DNA of 64,000 nt from Nesterenkonia sp. LB17 (GCF_022565915.1 NZ_JAJOYX010000001.1:496001-560000); one strand, 5' to 3'; counted from the stretch's first letter, positions 53,322 to 62,121 are shown. Notes: generated from the letters alone by a model not told the origin. Numbers and translations: made by a program.

Positions 53322-53437
53322 GATCCGGTCGAATCACTAGGTAACCGGCCGCAGACTGATGACGAGAACCACTCCCAGGCATCGAACAGTGAGTTCGGGT
53401 GGCGTTCCGGTGTCACAGCACTCTGACGAGCTGCCAT

Positions 53438-53466
53438 GTGACAGCGATCATTCATCTCAGTAGAAC
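53438..53466 (+). promoter_or_regulatory. Promoter of the HDAC-family gene
   Basis: GTGACA (53438-53443) and TAGAAC (53461-53466) are exactly 17 bp apart. The -35 lies in the right arm of a TGTCACA/TGTGACA inverted repeat (53411-53417 and 53437-53443), and TGTGA-N6-TCA at 53437 partly matches a CRP/GlxR site, so it may be regulated. Confidence 0.45.
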
Positions 53467-53548
53467 TACCGATGCCCTCGGGGCTGTCCTGGCTGATGCT
53501 GAGACCAGCCGTACACCGGCCCCTAAACTACCCGAGAGGAACGGCCTC

Positions 53549-54667
53549 ATGACCTCGACCACCGGTTATATATGGAACACGCTCTACGGCTGGACTGACA
53601 CGGGAAGCGGCGGACTGTTGCCGCCGAGCGTCGATTCCCTGACTCAGCCGATCGGACATCATGTGGCACACCCGGATACCAAACGTCGTCTGCATGAGCT
53701 GATCTCAGCCTCGGGGCTCATTGATTCCCTGGAACAGATCGACGCCCAGCAGGCGACAGAAGCGGACATCCTGCGGGTCCATGACAAGGCGCACTACGAC
53801 CGAATCCTCGCCGAAAGCGCCCTTCCCAAGGGTGGCGACGCCGGTGACGGGGTCTCGCCGTTCGGCAATGGGGGGCACCGGATCGCCCTGCTGGCCGCCG
53901 GAGGGGCCATCGAGGCAGTCCGCGCGGTTGTCGAGGGTCATGTCAGCAACGCCTACGCGCTCATCAACCCTCCCGGGCATCACGCCGAACGCAGCACCGG
54001 CAGGGGCTTCTGCACCTTCAATAATGGAGCCATCGCCGCCGCATACGCTCTCGAGGTGCTGGGTCTGAAGCGAGTTGCCATCGTGGACTGGGATGTCCAC
54101 CATGGCAATGGAGCTCAGGACATCTTCCGCGAGTCTGCCGAAGTCCTGAACATCTCGGTGCACCAAGACCGTTGTTTCCCCTCTGATTCTGGTTTTCGCG
54201 ATGAGCGAGGTGAGGGGGAAGGATTCGGCTACACGCTCAATGTGCCACTGCCTCCGGGCGGAGGAAACGGTGCCTACGAGTACGCATTCGATACTGTCGT
54301 TCTGCCCGCCGTGAGGGCCTATCAGCCCGAGCTGATCATCGTCGCCAGCGGTTTCGATGCGTCCATCATGGATCCGCTGGCGCGCATGATGATGCGCAGT
54401 GATGGGTTCCGAAGCCTGGCGCGAAAGCTGGTGGATCTCTCCGCCGAGGTGTCCGAGGGCAGACTCGTCTGTCTGCAGGAGGGTGGATACAGCCCCATCT
54501 ACGTTCCGTTCTGTGGACTCGCGGTGATCGAAGAGCTGGCGGGCGTACACACAGGAACGTCGGATGCCTACACGCCGATCCTTGGTGCCATGGGCGGCGA
54601 TGAACTTCTCGACCACGAACGCGAGGCGGTCGATCTGGCAGGCGTGCTGGTCTCAGACATCCACTAG
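53549..54667 (+). CDS. Histone-deacetylase-family hydrolase (acetylpolyamine amidohydrolase type)
   Basis: 372 residues. Zinc and catalytic residues are all visible: GHH (His144/His145), DWDVHHGNG (zinc ligands Asp182, His184), ASGFDAS (Asp270) and QEGGY near the end with the catalytic Tyr. The NH2-terminal YIWNTLYGWTDTGS and LPPSVDSLTQPIGHH are typical of the class II/acetylpolyamine-hydrolase group. It should remove acetyl groups from polyamines or protein lysines. ATG at 53549 has GAGAGGA upstream. It ends four bases inside the convergent LuxR gene. Confidence 0.88.
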   Translation: MTSTTGYIWNTLYGWTDTGSGGLLPPSVDSLTQPIGHHVAHPDTKRRLHELISASGLIDSLEQIDAQQATEADILRVHDKAHYDRILAESALPKGGDAGDGVSPFGNGGHRIALLAAGGAIEAVRAVVEGHVSNAYALINPPGHHAERSTGRGFCTFNNGAIAAAYALEVLGLKRVAIVDWDVHHGNGAQDIFRESAEVLNISVHQDRCFPSDSGFRDERGEGEGFGYTLNVPLPPGGGNGAYEYAFDTVVLPAVRAYQPELIIVASGFDASIMDPLARMMMRSDGFRSLARKLVDLSAEVSEGRLVCLQEGGYSPIYVPFCGLAVIEELAGVHTGTSDAYTPILGAMGGDELLDHEREAVDLAGVLVSDIH

Positions 54668-55650
54668 CGCACTCTGTTGAAGACCCGCGCAAGGTCCCTG
54701 ATAGGCGCAGTGGAAGGACCTGGAATGAAGATCGAGGCCGTCGCAGCTCTTGCGGCGGCCTCCGCTCTCCTCCCGACACCCATCTTCCGCCGAATGCTGG
54801 CCATATGGGTGTTGATCGTCCGTTTGCTGAGCGTGAGCGCCGTCGCGATCTCTGTGTCTGTCCGACCGATGACCAGGCCGCTCAGGACGCGCAGCTCCTG
54901 CAGGCTCAGCTGCCAGAGATCTTCCCGCGTGACCTCCTGAGCGGTCACCGCGAGGTCGTCGTTCTCTGAGCGCCGGGACAAGGTCACGCGGACCCAGCTG
55001 CCGTCGAAATGCCAGATGTATCGGAGAGTGTCGAGGGGACTCTCCAAGAACTCAGCCACCACCATGATGAAGTTCGGATCCTTCAACAGCGGGACGCTCT
55101 CCTGCGTCGACGGGCACGGTGTTCCCGCAGTCCACCGCAGATGCACAGTCTCTGCGGTGGACTGACGAGCGGCATGACTGCGCAGCCCCAGAGCAAGGAG
55201 GCCCGACAAGCTCTGCGCCAAAGCCCGCTGGGCGGGTTGAAACGTGCCGGACTGTCTCGCGGAGAAGTGGACGAGCCCAAGATACTCGGACTCGTCGAAC
55301 AGCTCGAGGCTCATTCCGTCGCGATACCCCTCGGTGCTCAGATAGCGGCGGAACAGAGGTGTCCGGACGAACTGCTCACGCAGGTCCGCCCCGATGTCAC
55401 TGATCGAAGGGGGCAGGTGATCGACTGGATCGAGGCGGTCGGTGAAACCTATCTCGTAGTTCAGCGGGAAGAGGTTCTGCAGCGCCCAGGCCGTTCCGTT
55501 GCTGTACCCGAGCCGGGTGACCACCCGAGAGTCGCCGCTCCCCGGCTGGTGAATCACCAGGGCCGAGTCGAAGAGTATGTGGCGCTGCAATTGGCCAAGC
55601 GCCATCGTCAGACCGTGTCTCGGTGGGGGTTCACTGGGTAGCCCTCTCAT
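54664..55650 (-). CDS. LuxR-family regulator with N-terminal sensory domain
   Basis: 328 residues. The C-terminal LuxR helix-turn-helix is clear (about 245-305: LSLQELRVLSGLVIGRTDTE, ATALTLSKRTINTHMASIRR). The N-terminal 200 residues look like a GAF-type sensory domain (LQRHILFDSALVIHQPG, LGLVHFSARQSGTF). A convergent, overlapping arrangement with the deacetylase gene is seen; whether it regulates that gene is unknown. No Shine-Dalgarno precedes the ATG at 55648-55650, and a TAGCCT six bases upstream could give a leaderless transcript. Confidence 0.82.
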   Translation of the reverse strand: MRGLPSEPPPRHGLTMALGQLQRHILFDSALVIHQPGSGDSRVVTRLGYSNGTAWALQNLFPLNYEIGFTDRLDPVDHLPPSISDIGADLREQFVRTPLFRRYLSTEGYRDGMSLELFDESEYLGLVHFSARQSGTFQPAQRALAQSLSGLLALGLRSHAARQSTAETVHLRWTAGTPCPSTQESVPLLKDPNFIMVVAEFLESPLDTLRYIWHFDGSWVRVTLSRRSENDDLAVTAQEVTREDLWQLSLQELRVLSGLVIGRTDTEIATALTLSKRTINTHMASIRRKMGVGRRAEAAARAATASIFIPGPSTAPIRDLARVFNRVR

Positions 55651-55767
55651 AGGTAGAGGCTAGGCCCGACCAGTCAGCGTGCCAAGCAAGGCTCCTCCCA
55701 GACACCGGGCAGTGAGGCCTGGTAGCGTTCCGGCTAAGCTGCCGCGCCAGGTCTACCAGGAGGCATT

Positions 55768-57294
55768 ATGCCGATCTTCGAGTACGAGACCCACCTGCCC
55801 TTCTCCCGTGAAGACGTCTTCGACTGGTACGCCCGCCCGGGTGCGCTGGTGCGGCTGCATCCGCCCTTCGCCGGCCGAGTGATCGAGGAGCCCACCAATG
55901 GTCTGCAGGACGGGTCGGAGTCGGTGCTCGGGATCAACATGCCCAGCTTCTTCGGCACCACCCTGTCCTCCCTCGCCGATATGGCCGGCGCGGCCAGCTC
56001 GCTGCCGATGCGCGGGTACACCAAATGGCGCTCGCGGCACACCAATTTCAAGCCCGGACATGGCTTCTCCGATGAGATGATCTCGGGTCCCGCGAAGTCC
56101 TGGCGGCATGACCGCAGCTTCGAGGACGACGGCGCCGGGATGGTCCTGCGTGAAAAGGTCACCTACGAGCTGCCCCTGGTGGACAAGCTCCCCGCCGCGG
56201 TGCAGAAGGTGGTCGCTCGCCAGTTCGAGGCCGAACTGAACCGGATCTTCGCCTACCGCGGCCGACAGAGCAGCGATGACCTGGCCTTCCAGCAGTCCCA
56301 CGGCCGCCTGGCTTCACAGCTGAACCAAGACCCCCACCACGTGCCCGAGGTCGCCCCGATCAAGGTGGTCGCCGTGAGCGGCGCGTCCGGGCTGATCGGA
56401 CGCCAGGTCTGCGCGCTGCTCGGCGGTGCCGGCATCGAGGTCCGCCGGATGGTCCGCGGCCACGGGGACTCCTCTGGCGGAAAGACCGGAGAGATCATCT
56501 GGGATCCCGAGGCCGGAACCCTTGACCCGGAGGCGCTGCGCGACGTGGACGCCGTCATCCACCTCGCCGGACACCCGCTGGCCGCCCGCTTCACCGATGA
56601 GCACAAGAAGAAGGTCCTCGACTCCCGCGTGGAGGGGACCTCGCTGATCGCCACCACCCTCGCGCACCTGGAAGAAGCCGATCAGCGCGGCCGCGTGCTG
56701 ATCAGCAGCTCCGCCATCGGTTACTACGGTGCGACGCCGGCCGATCGCTCCAGCCGCAGCGCCATCCTGACCGAGGACTCACCTGCGGGCACTGACTTCC
56801 TCGCTGACGTCTGCAAGAAGTGGGAAGAGAGCACCGCGCCGGCGAAGAAGGCCGGGGTCAGGGTCGGGATCGTCCGCACCGGGATCGTGCAGACCCCCGC
56901 CGGCGGCGCGCTTTCTCAGCTGCTGCCGCTCTACACCCTCGGTGCTGGCGGACCACTGGGTGATAAGGAGTGGCAGAGCTGGATCAGCATCGATGACATC
57001 GCCTCATTGATCGTGCACCTGGCGCTGAACCCGCACGCCGAAGGTCCGGTCAACGGTGTCGGGCCTGAGCCGGTCACCGCCAAGCAGTACTCCAAGACCC
57101 TGGCCGCGGTCATGCGCCGCCCCTCGGCGATCCCGGTGCCGGCCTTCGGTCCGAAGCTGGTCCTCGGTGAGCAGGGTGCCAAGGAGATCGTCGGCGCGGA
57201 TCAGCAGGTCACGTCGGTGAAGGCCCAGTCCCTGGGATACGCGTTCCGCCACCACACCCTGCAAGAGGCCCTCGAGCACGTGCTCGGCAGCTGA
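55768..57294 (+). CDS. TIGR01777-family epimerase with SRPBCC N-terminal domain
   Basis: 508 residues. Residues 1-150 form an SRPBCC/START-like lipid-binding domain; 195-440 are an extended SDR with the NAD motif GASGLIGRQV and SSSAIGYYG; the last 50 residues match DUF1731 (RRPSAIPVPAFGPKLVLGE). YfcH-type proteins of this layout occur widely but no substrate is known. AGGAGGC precedes the ATG. The gene starts a short run with the CGDC redoxin gene 45 bp downstream. Confidence 0.88.
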   Translation: MPIFEYETHLPFSREDVFDWYARPGALVRLHPPFAGRVIEEPTNGLQDGSESVLGINMPSFFGTTLSSLADMAGAASSLPMRGYTKWRSRHTNFKPGHGFSDEMISGPAKSWRHDRSFEDDGAGMVLREKVTYELPLVDKLPAAVQKVVARQFEAELNRIFAYRGRQSSDDLAFQQSHGRLASQLNQDPHHVPEVAPIKVVAVSGASGLIGRQVCALLGGAGIEVRRMVRGHGDSSGGKTGEIIWDPEAGTLDPEALRDVDAVIHLAGHPLAARFTDEHKKKVLDSRVEGTSLIATTLAHLEEADQRGRVLISSSAIGYYGATPADRSSRSAILTEDSPAGTDFLADVCKKWEESTAPAKKAGVRVGIVRTGIVQTPAGGALSQLLPLYTLGAGGPLGDKEWQSWISIDDIASLIVHLALNPHAEGPVNGVGPEPVTAKQYSKTLAAVMRRPSAIPVPAFGPKLVLGEQGAKEIVGADQQVTSVKAQSLGYAFRHHTLQEALEHVLGS

Positions 57295-57339
57295 CACCGT
57301 CAGACAGCTGACCCTGGTCCAGAGAAGGAAGACTGCCCA

Positions 57340-57600
57340 ATGACAGAAGACACCAAGATCCGGATGTTCGGCGCCCAGTGGTGCGGGGACTGCCGGCGGA
57401 CCAAGGCCCAGCTCGACGCGCTCGAGCTGGACTATGACTACATCGACCTGGAGCACGACGTCGCCGCCGCGAAGGTGGCCGAGGAGATCTCCGGACGCAA
57501 GCAGATTCCCGTGGTCGTCTACCCCGACGGCTCACACCAGGTGGAGCCCTCCAACGCCGATGTCGAGGCCAAGCTTCGGGAGCTGGGCGCGACCTCTTGA
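57340..57600 (+). CDS. Glutaredoxin-like protein (CGDC active site)
   Basis: 86 residues, thioredoxin fold. The active site WCGDC lies at the N-terminus of helix 1 and the cis-proline region is IPVVVYPDGS. NrdH and mycoredoxin of actinobacteria have the same length; mycoredoxin-1 has CGYC, so a CGDC variant may differ in partner. It probably reduces protein or mycothiol mixed disulfides. GAAGGAAG precedes the ATG. Confidence 0.85.
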   Translation: MTEDTKIRMFGAQWCGDCRRTKAQLDALELDYDYIDLEHDVAAAKVAEEISGRKQIPVVVYPDGSHQVEPSNADVEAKLRELGATS

Positions 57601-57675
57601 GCTGAGCCTCAGGTCTACGGTCCAATGGGCGCAGCAGATCTGCCCGACCAGCTGCCGAATCCTGAGGGACGCCGG

Positions 57676-58386
57676 ATGAATATGCCAGTCCACGCCGGAG
57701 AGCCGCACACCGCAGGCATCGCGGGACGGCTGAACTGGTTGCGCGCCGGGGTGCTCGGCGCGAACGACGGGATCATCTCCGTCGCGGCCATCGTCGTCGG
57801 CGTGGCTGGAGCGACCAACCAGCTCGCGCCCATCGTGACCGCAGGCACCGCCGCCCTGGTCGGCGGCGCGATCTCCATGGCGCTGGGCGAGTACGTCTCG
57901 GTCAGCAGCCAGAGCGACAGTGAGAAGGCGCTGATCGAGAAGGAGCGCGGAGAGCTCGCACAGATGCCGGAGCAGGAGCTCGACGAGCTCACGGGCCTCT
58001 ACCAAGCGCGGGGGCTCTCCGCCGAGACCGCGCGCAAGGTCGCCGAGGAGCTCACCGCGGATGACGCGCTGGCGGCGCACCTCTCCGTCGAGCTCAACAT
58101 CGATCAGGAGGACCTGATCAGCCCGTGGCAGGCGGCGTTCGCCTCGGCCGCGGCCTTCACCGTCGGCGGGATCATTCCCTTCGCCGCGATCCTGCTGCCG
58201 CCTGATATCCGGATCGCGGCGACCTTCGCGCTGGTGCTGCTGACCCTGGCGCTGACCGGGGCACTAGGTGCTCGGCTCGGCGGCAGTCCGATGCTGCGGC
58301 CCACCATGCGGGTGGTGATCGGCGGAGCGATCGCGCTCGCGGCCACGTTCATCATCGGCACGCTGCTGGGCACCGGGTTCGGGTAG
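57676..58386 (+). CDS. VIT1/CCC1-family Fe/Mn transporter
   Basis: 236 residues with five predicted helices. The family core NWLRAGVLGANDGIISVAA, GAISMALGEYVSVSSQSD and the later GGIIPFAAILLP are present, with a helical cytoplasmic region (EKALIEKERGELAQMPEQEL) that binds metal in plant VIT1. It should move Fe2+ or Mn2+ across the membrane, likely outwards. ATG at 57676 follows GAGGGA; an in-frame start at 57625 is unsupported. Confidence 0.88.
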   Translation: MNMPVHAGEPHTAGIAGRLNWLRAGVLGANDGIISVAAIVVGVAGATNQLAPIVTAGTAALVGGAISMALGEYVSVSSQSDSEKALIEKERGELAQMPEQELDELTGLYQARGLSAETARKVAEELTADDALAAHLSVELNIDQEDLISPWQAAFASAAAFTVGGIIPFAAILLPPDIRIAATFALVLLTLALTGALGARLGGSPMLRPTMRVVIGGAIALAATFIIGTLLGTGFG

Positions 58387-58412
58387 TCGAGTCCCGCGCA
58401 AGCCCTGGACGC

Positions 58413-58958
58413 TCAGTTCATCAGCGCGATGTAGAAGTTCAGCGTCGAGGCATACAGCGTCCACGCCAAGTACGGGAGCAGCAAGTATGCCCCCACCCGG
58501 GAGATCGGCCAGAACCGCCAGATGGTCAGCCCGATCGCGACGATCAACACCACGATGAGCACCATCGCGGCCCAAAGAGCTGCGGTGCCGAAGAGCGGAT
58601 AGCCGCCGAAGAACAGCGGGGACCAGATGCTGTTGAGCACCAGCTGCCCCACGAACAGCGCCAGTGCCGGGGTGGCGTTGACGCTGTGCCGACGGCGCCA
58701 GACCAGCCAGGCGCCCACGCCCATCAGCAGATACAGCACGGTCCAGACCGGACCGAAGACCGCATCCGGCGGTGTCCAGGCGGCCTTGTCCGCGTCGGCG
58801 TACCAACCGTCGGTCTCATCGGCGGTGAGAATGTTGCCCAGGAACCCCACGGCCTGCGGGATCCCGACGAAGAGGATCAGCGCGATGAGCTGCTTCACCG
58901 TGGAGTCCGGGGTGCCATGTGGATCGAGCCAAGTTTCGGTGCGTGCCTGCGGAGTCAT
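58413..58958 (-). CDS. tspO: TspO/MBR-family tryptophan-rich sensory protein
   Basis: 181 residues, five helices. Family motifs: GWYADADKAAWTPPDAVFGP, VWTVLYLLMGVGAWLVWR, LVLNSIWSPLFF and YLAWTLYASTLNFYI. TspO proteins bind tetrapyrroles and react to oxidative or light stress. ATG at 58956-58958 has GGAAGGAC upstream. It is divergent from the TIGR03085 gene. Confidence 0.9.
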   Translation of the reverse strand: MTPQARTETWLDPHGTPDSTVKQLIALILFVGIPQAVGFLGNILTADETDGWYADADKAAWTPPDAVFGPVWTVLYLLMGVGAWLVWRRRHSVNATPALALFVGQLVLNSIWSPLFFGGYPLFGTAALWAAMVLIVVLIVAIGLTIWRFWPISRVGAYLLLPYLAWTLYASTLNFYIALMN

Positions 58959-58995
58959 CTCACGGTCCTTCCGTACCCAAGTGATGCCCCGACCA

Positions 58996-59001
58996 TACAC
59001 T
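58996..59001 (+). promoter_or_regulatory. -10 element of the TIGR03085 gene, probable leaderless start
   Basis: TACACT ends eight bases before the ATG at 59009 and no Shine-Dalgarno precedes it. This is the third probable leaderless start in the window. Confidence 0.5.
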
Positions 59002-59008
59002 TGGGCCT

Positions 59009-59614
59009 ATGACCTCTACAGCTTCTGAGCAACGCCAAGCCCTGGTCACTGCACTGCGCAGTGTCCCCGCCGACGCCCCGACGCTCTGCGAAGGGTGGGC
59101 CGCCGAGGACCTGGCTCTGCACATCGTGATCCGCGATTCCCGCCCGGACCTGATCATCGGTCCGGCGCTGCCGCTGGTGGGCGACGCGGCGCGCAGGACC
59201 CTGGATAAGCTGCGCGCCACCGGGTATGAGTCACTGGTCAACCGGGCGGAGGCCGGGCCGCCTCTCTACTTCCCGCAGAGCCTCCCACCGCTCAACGATC
59301 TGATGAACACCGCGGAGTTCTACATCCACACCGAGGACGTGCTGCGCGCGCAGTCGGACTTCGATCCGAAGAGCCCGCGCCGCATCTCCGAGAAGCTGCG
59401 CAGGCGACTCTGGAAGCAGGGCTCCACCGCGATGTTCGCGATGGCCGCGCGCAAGGCGAAGCGGCGCATCACGTTCATCAGCCCCGGCTACGGCGCGACG
59501 ACGAGCGGACCGTCCTCCGCCCCGCTGCAGGAGATTCAGGGCGCGCCCGAGGAGCTGCTGCTCTGGGCCTTCGGCCGCGAGGAGAAGGCCCAGGTCAGCA
59601 TCAGCGAGGGCTGA
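59009..59614 (+). CDS. TIGR03085-family metal-binding protein
   Basis: 201 residues, DinB/maleylpyruvate-isomerase-like fold. The pattern LVTALRSVPADAPTLCEGW, WAAEDLALHIVIRDSRPD, then FYIHTEDVLRAQ gives the histidines expected to bind metal (H106-type and H in HTEDV). Such actinobacterial proteins may act on mycothiol adducts; function is not established. It ends three bases before the convergent aldehyde dehydrogenase gene. Confidence 0.85.
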   Translation: MTSTASEQRQALVTALRSVPADAPTLCEGWAAEDLALHIVIRDSRPDLIIGPALPLVGDAARRTLDKLRATGYESLVNRAEAGPPLYFPQSLPPLNDLMNTAEFYIHTEDVLRAQSDFDPKSPRRISEKLRRRLWKQGSTAMFAMAARKAKRRITFISPGYGATTSGPSSAPLQEIQGAPEELLLWAFGREEKAQVSISEG

Positions 59615-59616
59615 AT

Positions 59617-61101
59617 CTAGAACGGGTAGGACGCGATCTCCGAGCGCACAGTCAGCCACTGGGTCTCGGTGAAGGACTCGATGTTCGCGCTCGCGCCGCC
59701 GAGCCGGGAGCCGGTGCCGGAATCGCCGACCCCGCCGAAGGGCGCGTTCGCTTCGTCGCCCACGGTCTGTTCGTTGATGTGGACCTTGCCGGAGTCGACC
59801 TGGTCGGCGATCTTCATGGCCAGGCCGACATCGCCGAGCACGCCCACCGAGAGCCCGTATTCGCTGCTGTTGATGATCTCCACGGCCTCCTCGATGGTGG
59901 AGAAGGAGATGACCGGAGCCACGGGGCCGAAGATCTCCTCGGTCCAGGCCGGGTTCTTAGGAGTGATCCCGGAGATCACGGTGGGGGAGTAGAAGAGGTC
60001 GGTGAAAACGCCGCCGGCCTCGACCGTGCCGCCGTCTGCGGTGGAGGATTCCACGATCGAGTGGATCCGGTCGAGCTGCTTGGCGTCGATGATGGGGCCG
60101 ATGGCGATGCCGTCCTCCGCCGGGTTGCCCACCGGAAGGTTCTTCGCCTTCTGGCTCAGCTTTGCGATGTACTCGTCCTTCAGGGACTCGTGCACCAGGT
60201 GGCGTCCGGTGGTCATGCAGACCTGACCCTGGTGCAGGAAGGAGCCGAAGGCACCGGCCGAGGCTGCCTTGTCCAGGTCGGCACCGGGCAGGATCACCAG
60301 GGCGTTGTTTCCGCCGAGCTCCAGGTGGGCGCGCTTGAGCAGCTTGCCCGCGGTCTCACCGACCATTCGTCCGGCCGCGGTGGAGCCGGTGAAGGAGATG
60401 ATGCGTACCTCGGGTGCCTCTGTGAGCGCCTTGCCGACCTCGCCGCCACCGGGTAGCAGGTGCAGCACGCCGGCGGGCAGGCCGGCTTCTTCGAAGATCC
60501 GGGCGATGGTCACGCCGCCGGAGACGGTGGTGCGTGGATCCGGCTTCAGCAGCACCGCATTGCCCAGCGCGAGTGCGGGGGCGACGGAGCGGATGGAGAG
60601 GATCAGCGGGAAGTTGAACGGGGAGATCACCGAGACGACGCCGGCGGGGCGGCGCCGCGCGAAGGACCAGCGCGGCTGCTCGGTGGTCAGCACCTCACCG
60701 GCGGGAGCGGAGGGCAGTGCGGCGGCCTCGAAGCACTCGGCCGCGGCGACGTGGGATTCCAGCGCGGCCTTGGCCGGGACTCCGCCGGTCTCACGGATGA
60801 TCCAGGTCTCGATCTCCTTGGCGTGCTCCTCGAAGAGGGTTCCGGCGCGGCGCAGCACTGCGGCGCGCTCGGAGGGCTTCATCGCGGCCCACTTCTTCTG
60901 CGCGGCGGCCGCCGCGGTGGCGGAGCGCTCGACGTCGGCGACGGAGGCGCCGCCGGCGGTGCCGAGGCTGTCGCCGGTGGCGGGCTCGGTGATCGGGATC
61001 AGCTCACCCCCGCCGGTCTGCCATTGGCCGGTGAAGACCTTGCTGTCCCAGCGGGCGTCGTCGAGGAGTGTGGTCGTGTCAAGCGTGGAGGTGGTGGACA
61101 T
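59617..61101 (-). CDS. NAD(P)-dependent aldehyde dehydrogenase (benzaldehyde-type)
   Basis: 494 residues. Catalytic Cys295 (HQGQVCMTTGR), Glu261 (ELGG), Lys186 and FTGSTAAGR are intact; VISPFNFPLILSIRSVAPAL and the EEIFGPVAPVISF segment resemble the benzaldehyde/salicylaldehyde dehydrogenase branch. It oxidises an aromatic or aliphatic aldehyde to the acid. ATG at 61099-61101 with GAGAGGT upstream is preferred to an in-frame start 75 bases earlier. The promoter region carries palindromes (61196-61233) and no regulator is adjacent. Confidence 0.88.
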   Translation of the reverse strand: MSTTSTLDTTTLLDDARWDSKVFTGQWQTGGGELIPITEPATGDSLGTAGGASVADVERSATAAAAAQKKWAAMKPSERAAVLRRAGTLFEEHAKEIETWIIRETGGVPAKAALESHVAAAECFEAAALPSAPAGEVLTTEQPRWSFARRRPAGVVSVISPFNFPLILSIRSVAPALALGNAVLLKPDPRTTVSGGVTIARIFEEAGLPAGVLHLLPGGGEVGKALTEAPEVRIISFTGSTAAGRMVGETAGKLLKRAHLELGGNNALVILPGADLDKAASAGAFGSFLHQGQVCMTTGRHLVHESLKDEYIAKLSQKAKNLPVGNPAEDGIAIGPIIDAKQLDRIHSIVESSTADGGTVEAGGVFTDLFYSPTVISGITPKNPAWTEEIFGPVAPVISFSTIEEAVEIINSSEYGLSVGVLGDVGLAMKIADQVDSGKVHINEQTVGDEANAPFGGVGDSGTGSRLGGASANIESFTETQWLTVRSEIASYPF

Positions 61102-61195
61102 GTGGTGACCTCTCGGGAGGGGAAAGACTGCACGGCAATTTTGCCTATCTCCATAGTGATCTGCCGCACAGCTCAATTCAAGTGTCGTGTGCGAA

Positions 61196-61233
61196 AAAGT
61201 CGACTTTCACATGTGTCGCGGTGAAGTGCGACA
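61196..61233. promoter_or_regulatory. Palindromes upstream of the aldehyde dehydrogenase gene
   Basis: AAAGTCGACTTT (61196-61207) is a perfect 12-bp palindrome, extended imperfectly to GTGCGAAA/TTTCACAT. TGTCGC/GCGACA (61214-61219 and 61228-61233) is a second 6-bp inverted repeat 8 bp apart. They lie 95-130 bp upstream of the start and are candidate operators for an aldehyde-responsive repressor. Confidence 0.45.
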
Positions 61234-61274
61234 ACGACCTGAGTCAGGCATTGAGAGCTCATTCTGAGCGTGGA

Positions 61275-61308
61275 ACCGGGTGAGTCCGGGCACCCGGACT
61301 CACCCGGT
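61275..61308 (-). terminator. Terminator of the coiled-coil membrane protein gene
   Basis: ACCGGGTGAGTCCGGG (61275-61290) and CCCGGACTCACCCGGT (61293-61308) are a perfect 16-bp inverted repeat with a two-base loop, 16 bp downstream of the stop at 61325. No T-tract follows. The remaining non-coding sequence to 61101 shows only the palindromes at 61196-61233. Confidence 0.65.
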
Positions 61309-61324
61309 GATGTCGACGAGATCT

Positions 61325-62026
61325 CTACTGTGCAGTCCATTCGCCGCAGTCGCTGGTCTCGAAGGCGACATCCGTCTCGGCGATGGTGACAAATCCCTGT
61401 CCCTCGGGGAGTCCATTGGTGATGATGTCGTCGAACTCACCGCTGAGTCCTGAGAGTCGGGCCCAGTAACAGAACCCTGAGGTGCTCTCGGTGCGATAGG
61501 TGCCCGGCTGGATCTCCTCGCCGACCAGGAACGTTCCTGAGCCCGGGATGGATCCGGAATGCGAGGCTGATGTTTCTTCCTGTGCGGACTGCTCGGCCGC
61601 TTCCGTTTCGGCTTCCTCCTCGGCCTGCAATGCCAGCTCCTCCTCCCGTGCGTCCAGGGCATCTTCACGGTCCTCGAGCTCGGATGCCCGGATCTCGATG
61701 GATTCCTCGTCTTCGGCGATGACCTCGCGGCGCTCCTCGAGGTCTGCCGGTTCCACTTCGACTTCCACCTCGACCTCTTCGGTGATGGTCTCCGTCTCGG
61801 TCTCGGTGACGATCTCAGGTTCGGGCTCTCCGCTGCTGCCGATACCGACCCCCGCAATAAGTGCCACTACGATGCCGACTATCCACGGCCAGCGACGGCT
61901 CTTCCTGGGCTTCTCCGGTGAGTCCGCACCGCCTGCAGCCGGCGGGTAAGGCTGGTGCTGCTCATTGGAGTACTGAGTGTTGGGGTGCTGCTCGGTTGGG
62001 TGCTGGTCCTGGTGCGAGTGATTCAT
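61325..62026 (-). CDS. Membrane-anchored coiled-coil protein with C-terminal secreted domain
   Basis: 233 residues. A His/Gln-rich N-terminus, a basic KPRKSRRW, one helix (about 45-65: WPWIVGIVVALIAGVGIG), a Glu/Thr/Val-rich repeat (VTETETETITEEVEVEVEVE in part), a coiled coil (about 95-160) and a C-terminal domain (about 170-233: GEEIQPGTYRTE, CYWARLSG, ETSDCGEW) that recurs at the C-terminus of actinobacterial secreted proteins of unknown role. ATG at 62024-62026 follows AAAGGAAC. The outward C-terminal domain would be held off the membrane by the coiled coil. Confidence 0.78.
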   Translation of the reverse strand: MNHSHQDQHPTEQHPNTQYSNEQHQPYPPAAGGADSPEKPRKSRRWPWIVGIVVALIAGVGIGSSGEPEPEIVTETETETITEEVEVEVEVEPADLEERREVIAEDEESIEIRASELEDREDALDAREEELALQAEEEAETEAAEQSAQEETSASHSGSIPGSGTFLVGEEIQPGTYRTESTSGFCYWARLSGLSGEFDDIITNGLPEGQGFVTIAETDVAFETSDCGEWTAQ

Positions 62027-62102
62027 GGTGTTCCTTTCCCTCGGGTCATTCACTGGGAGATCCAGTGCGCCGACGCGGAGAACAAAACATTTTCTGCGTC
62101 AG

Positions 62103-62121
62103 TAAAAATCACCTTAGGTGC
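62103..62121 (-). terminator. Possible weak terminator after the 353-residue membrane protein gene
   Basis: On the minus strand CACC-TAA-GGTG is followed by ATTTTTA. The stem is only four base pairs, so this is tentative; the region also holds the promoter of the gene at 61325. Confidence 0.3.
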
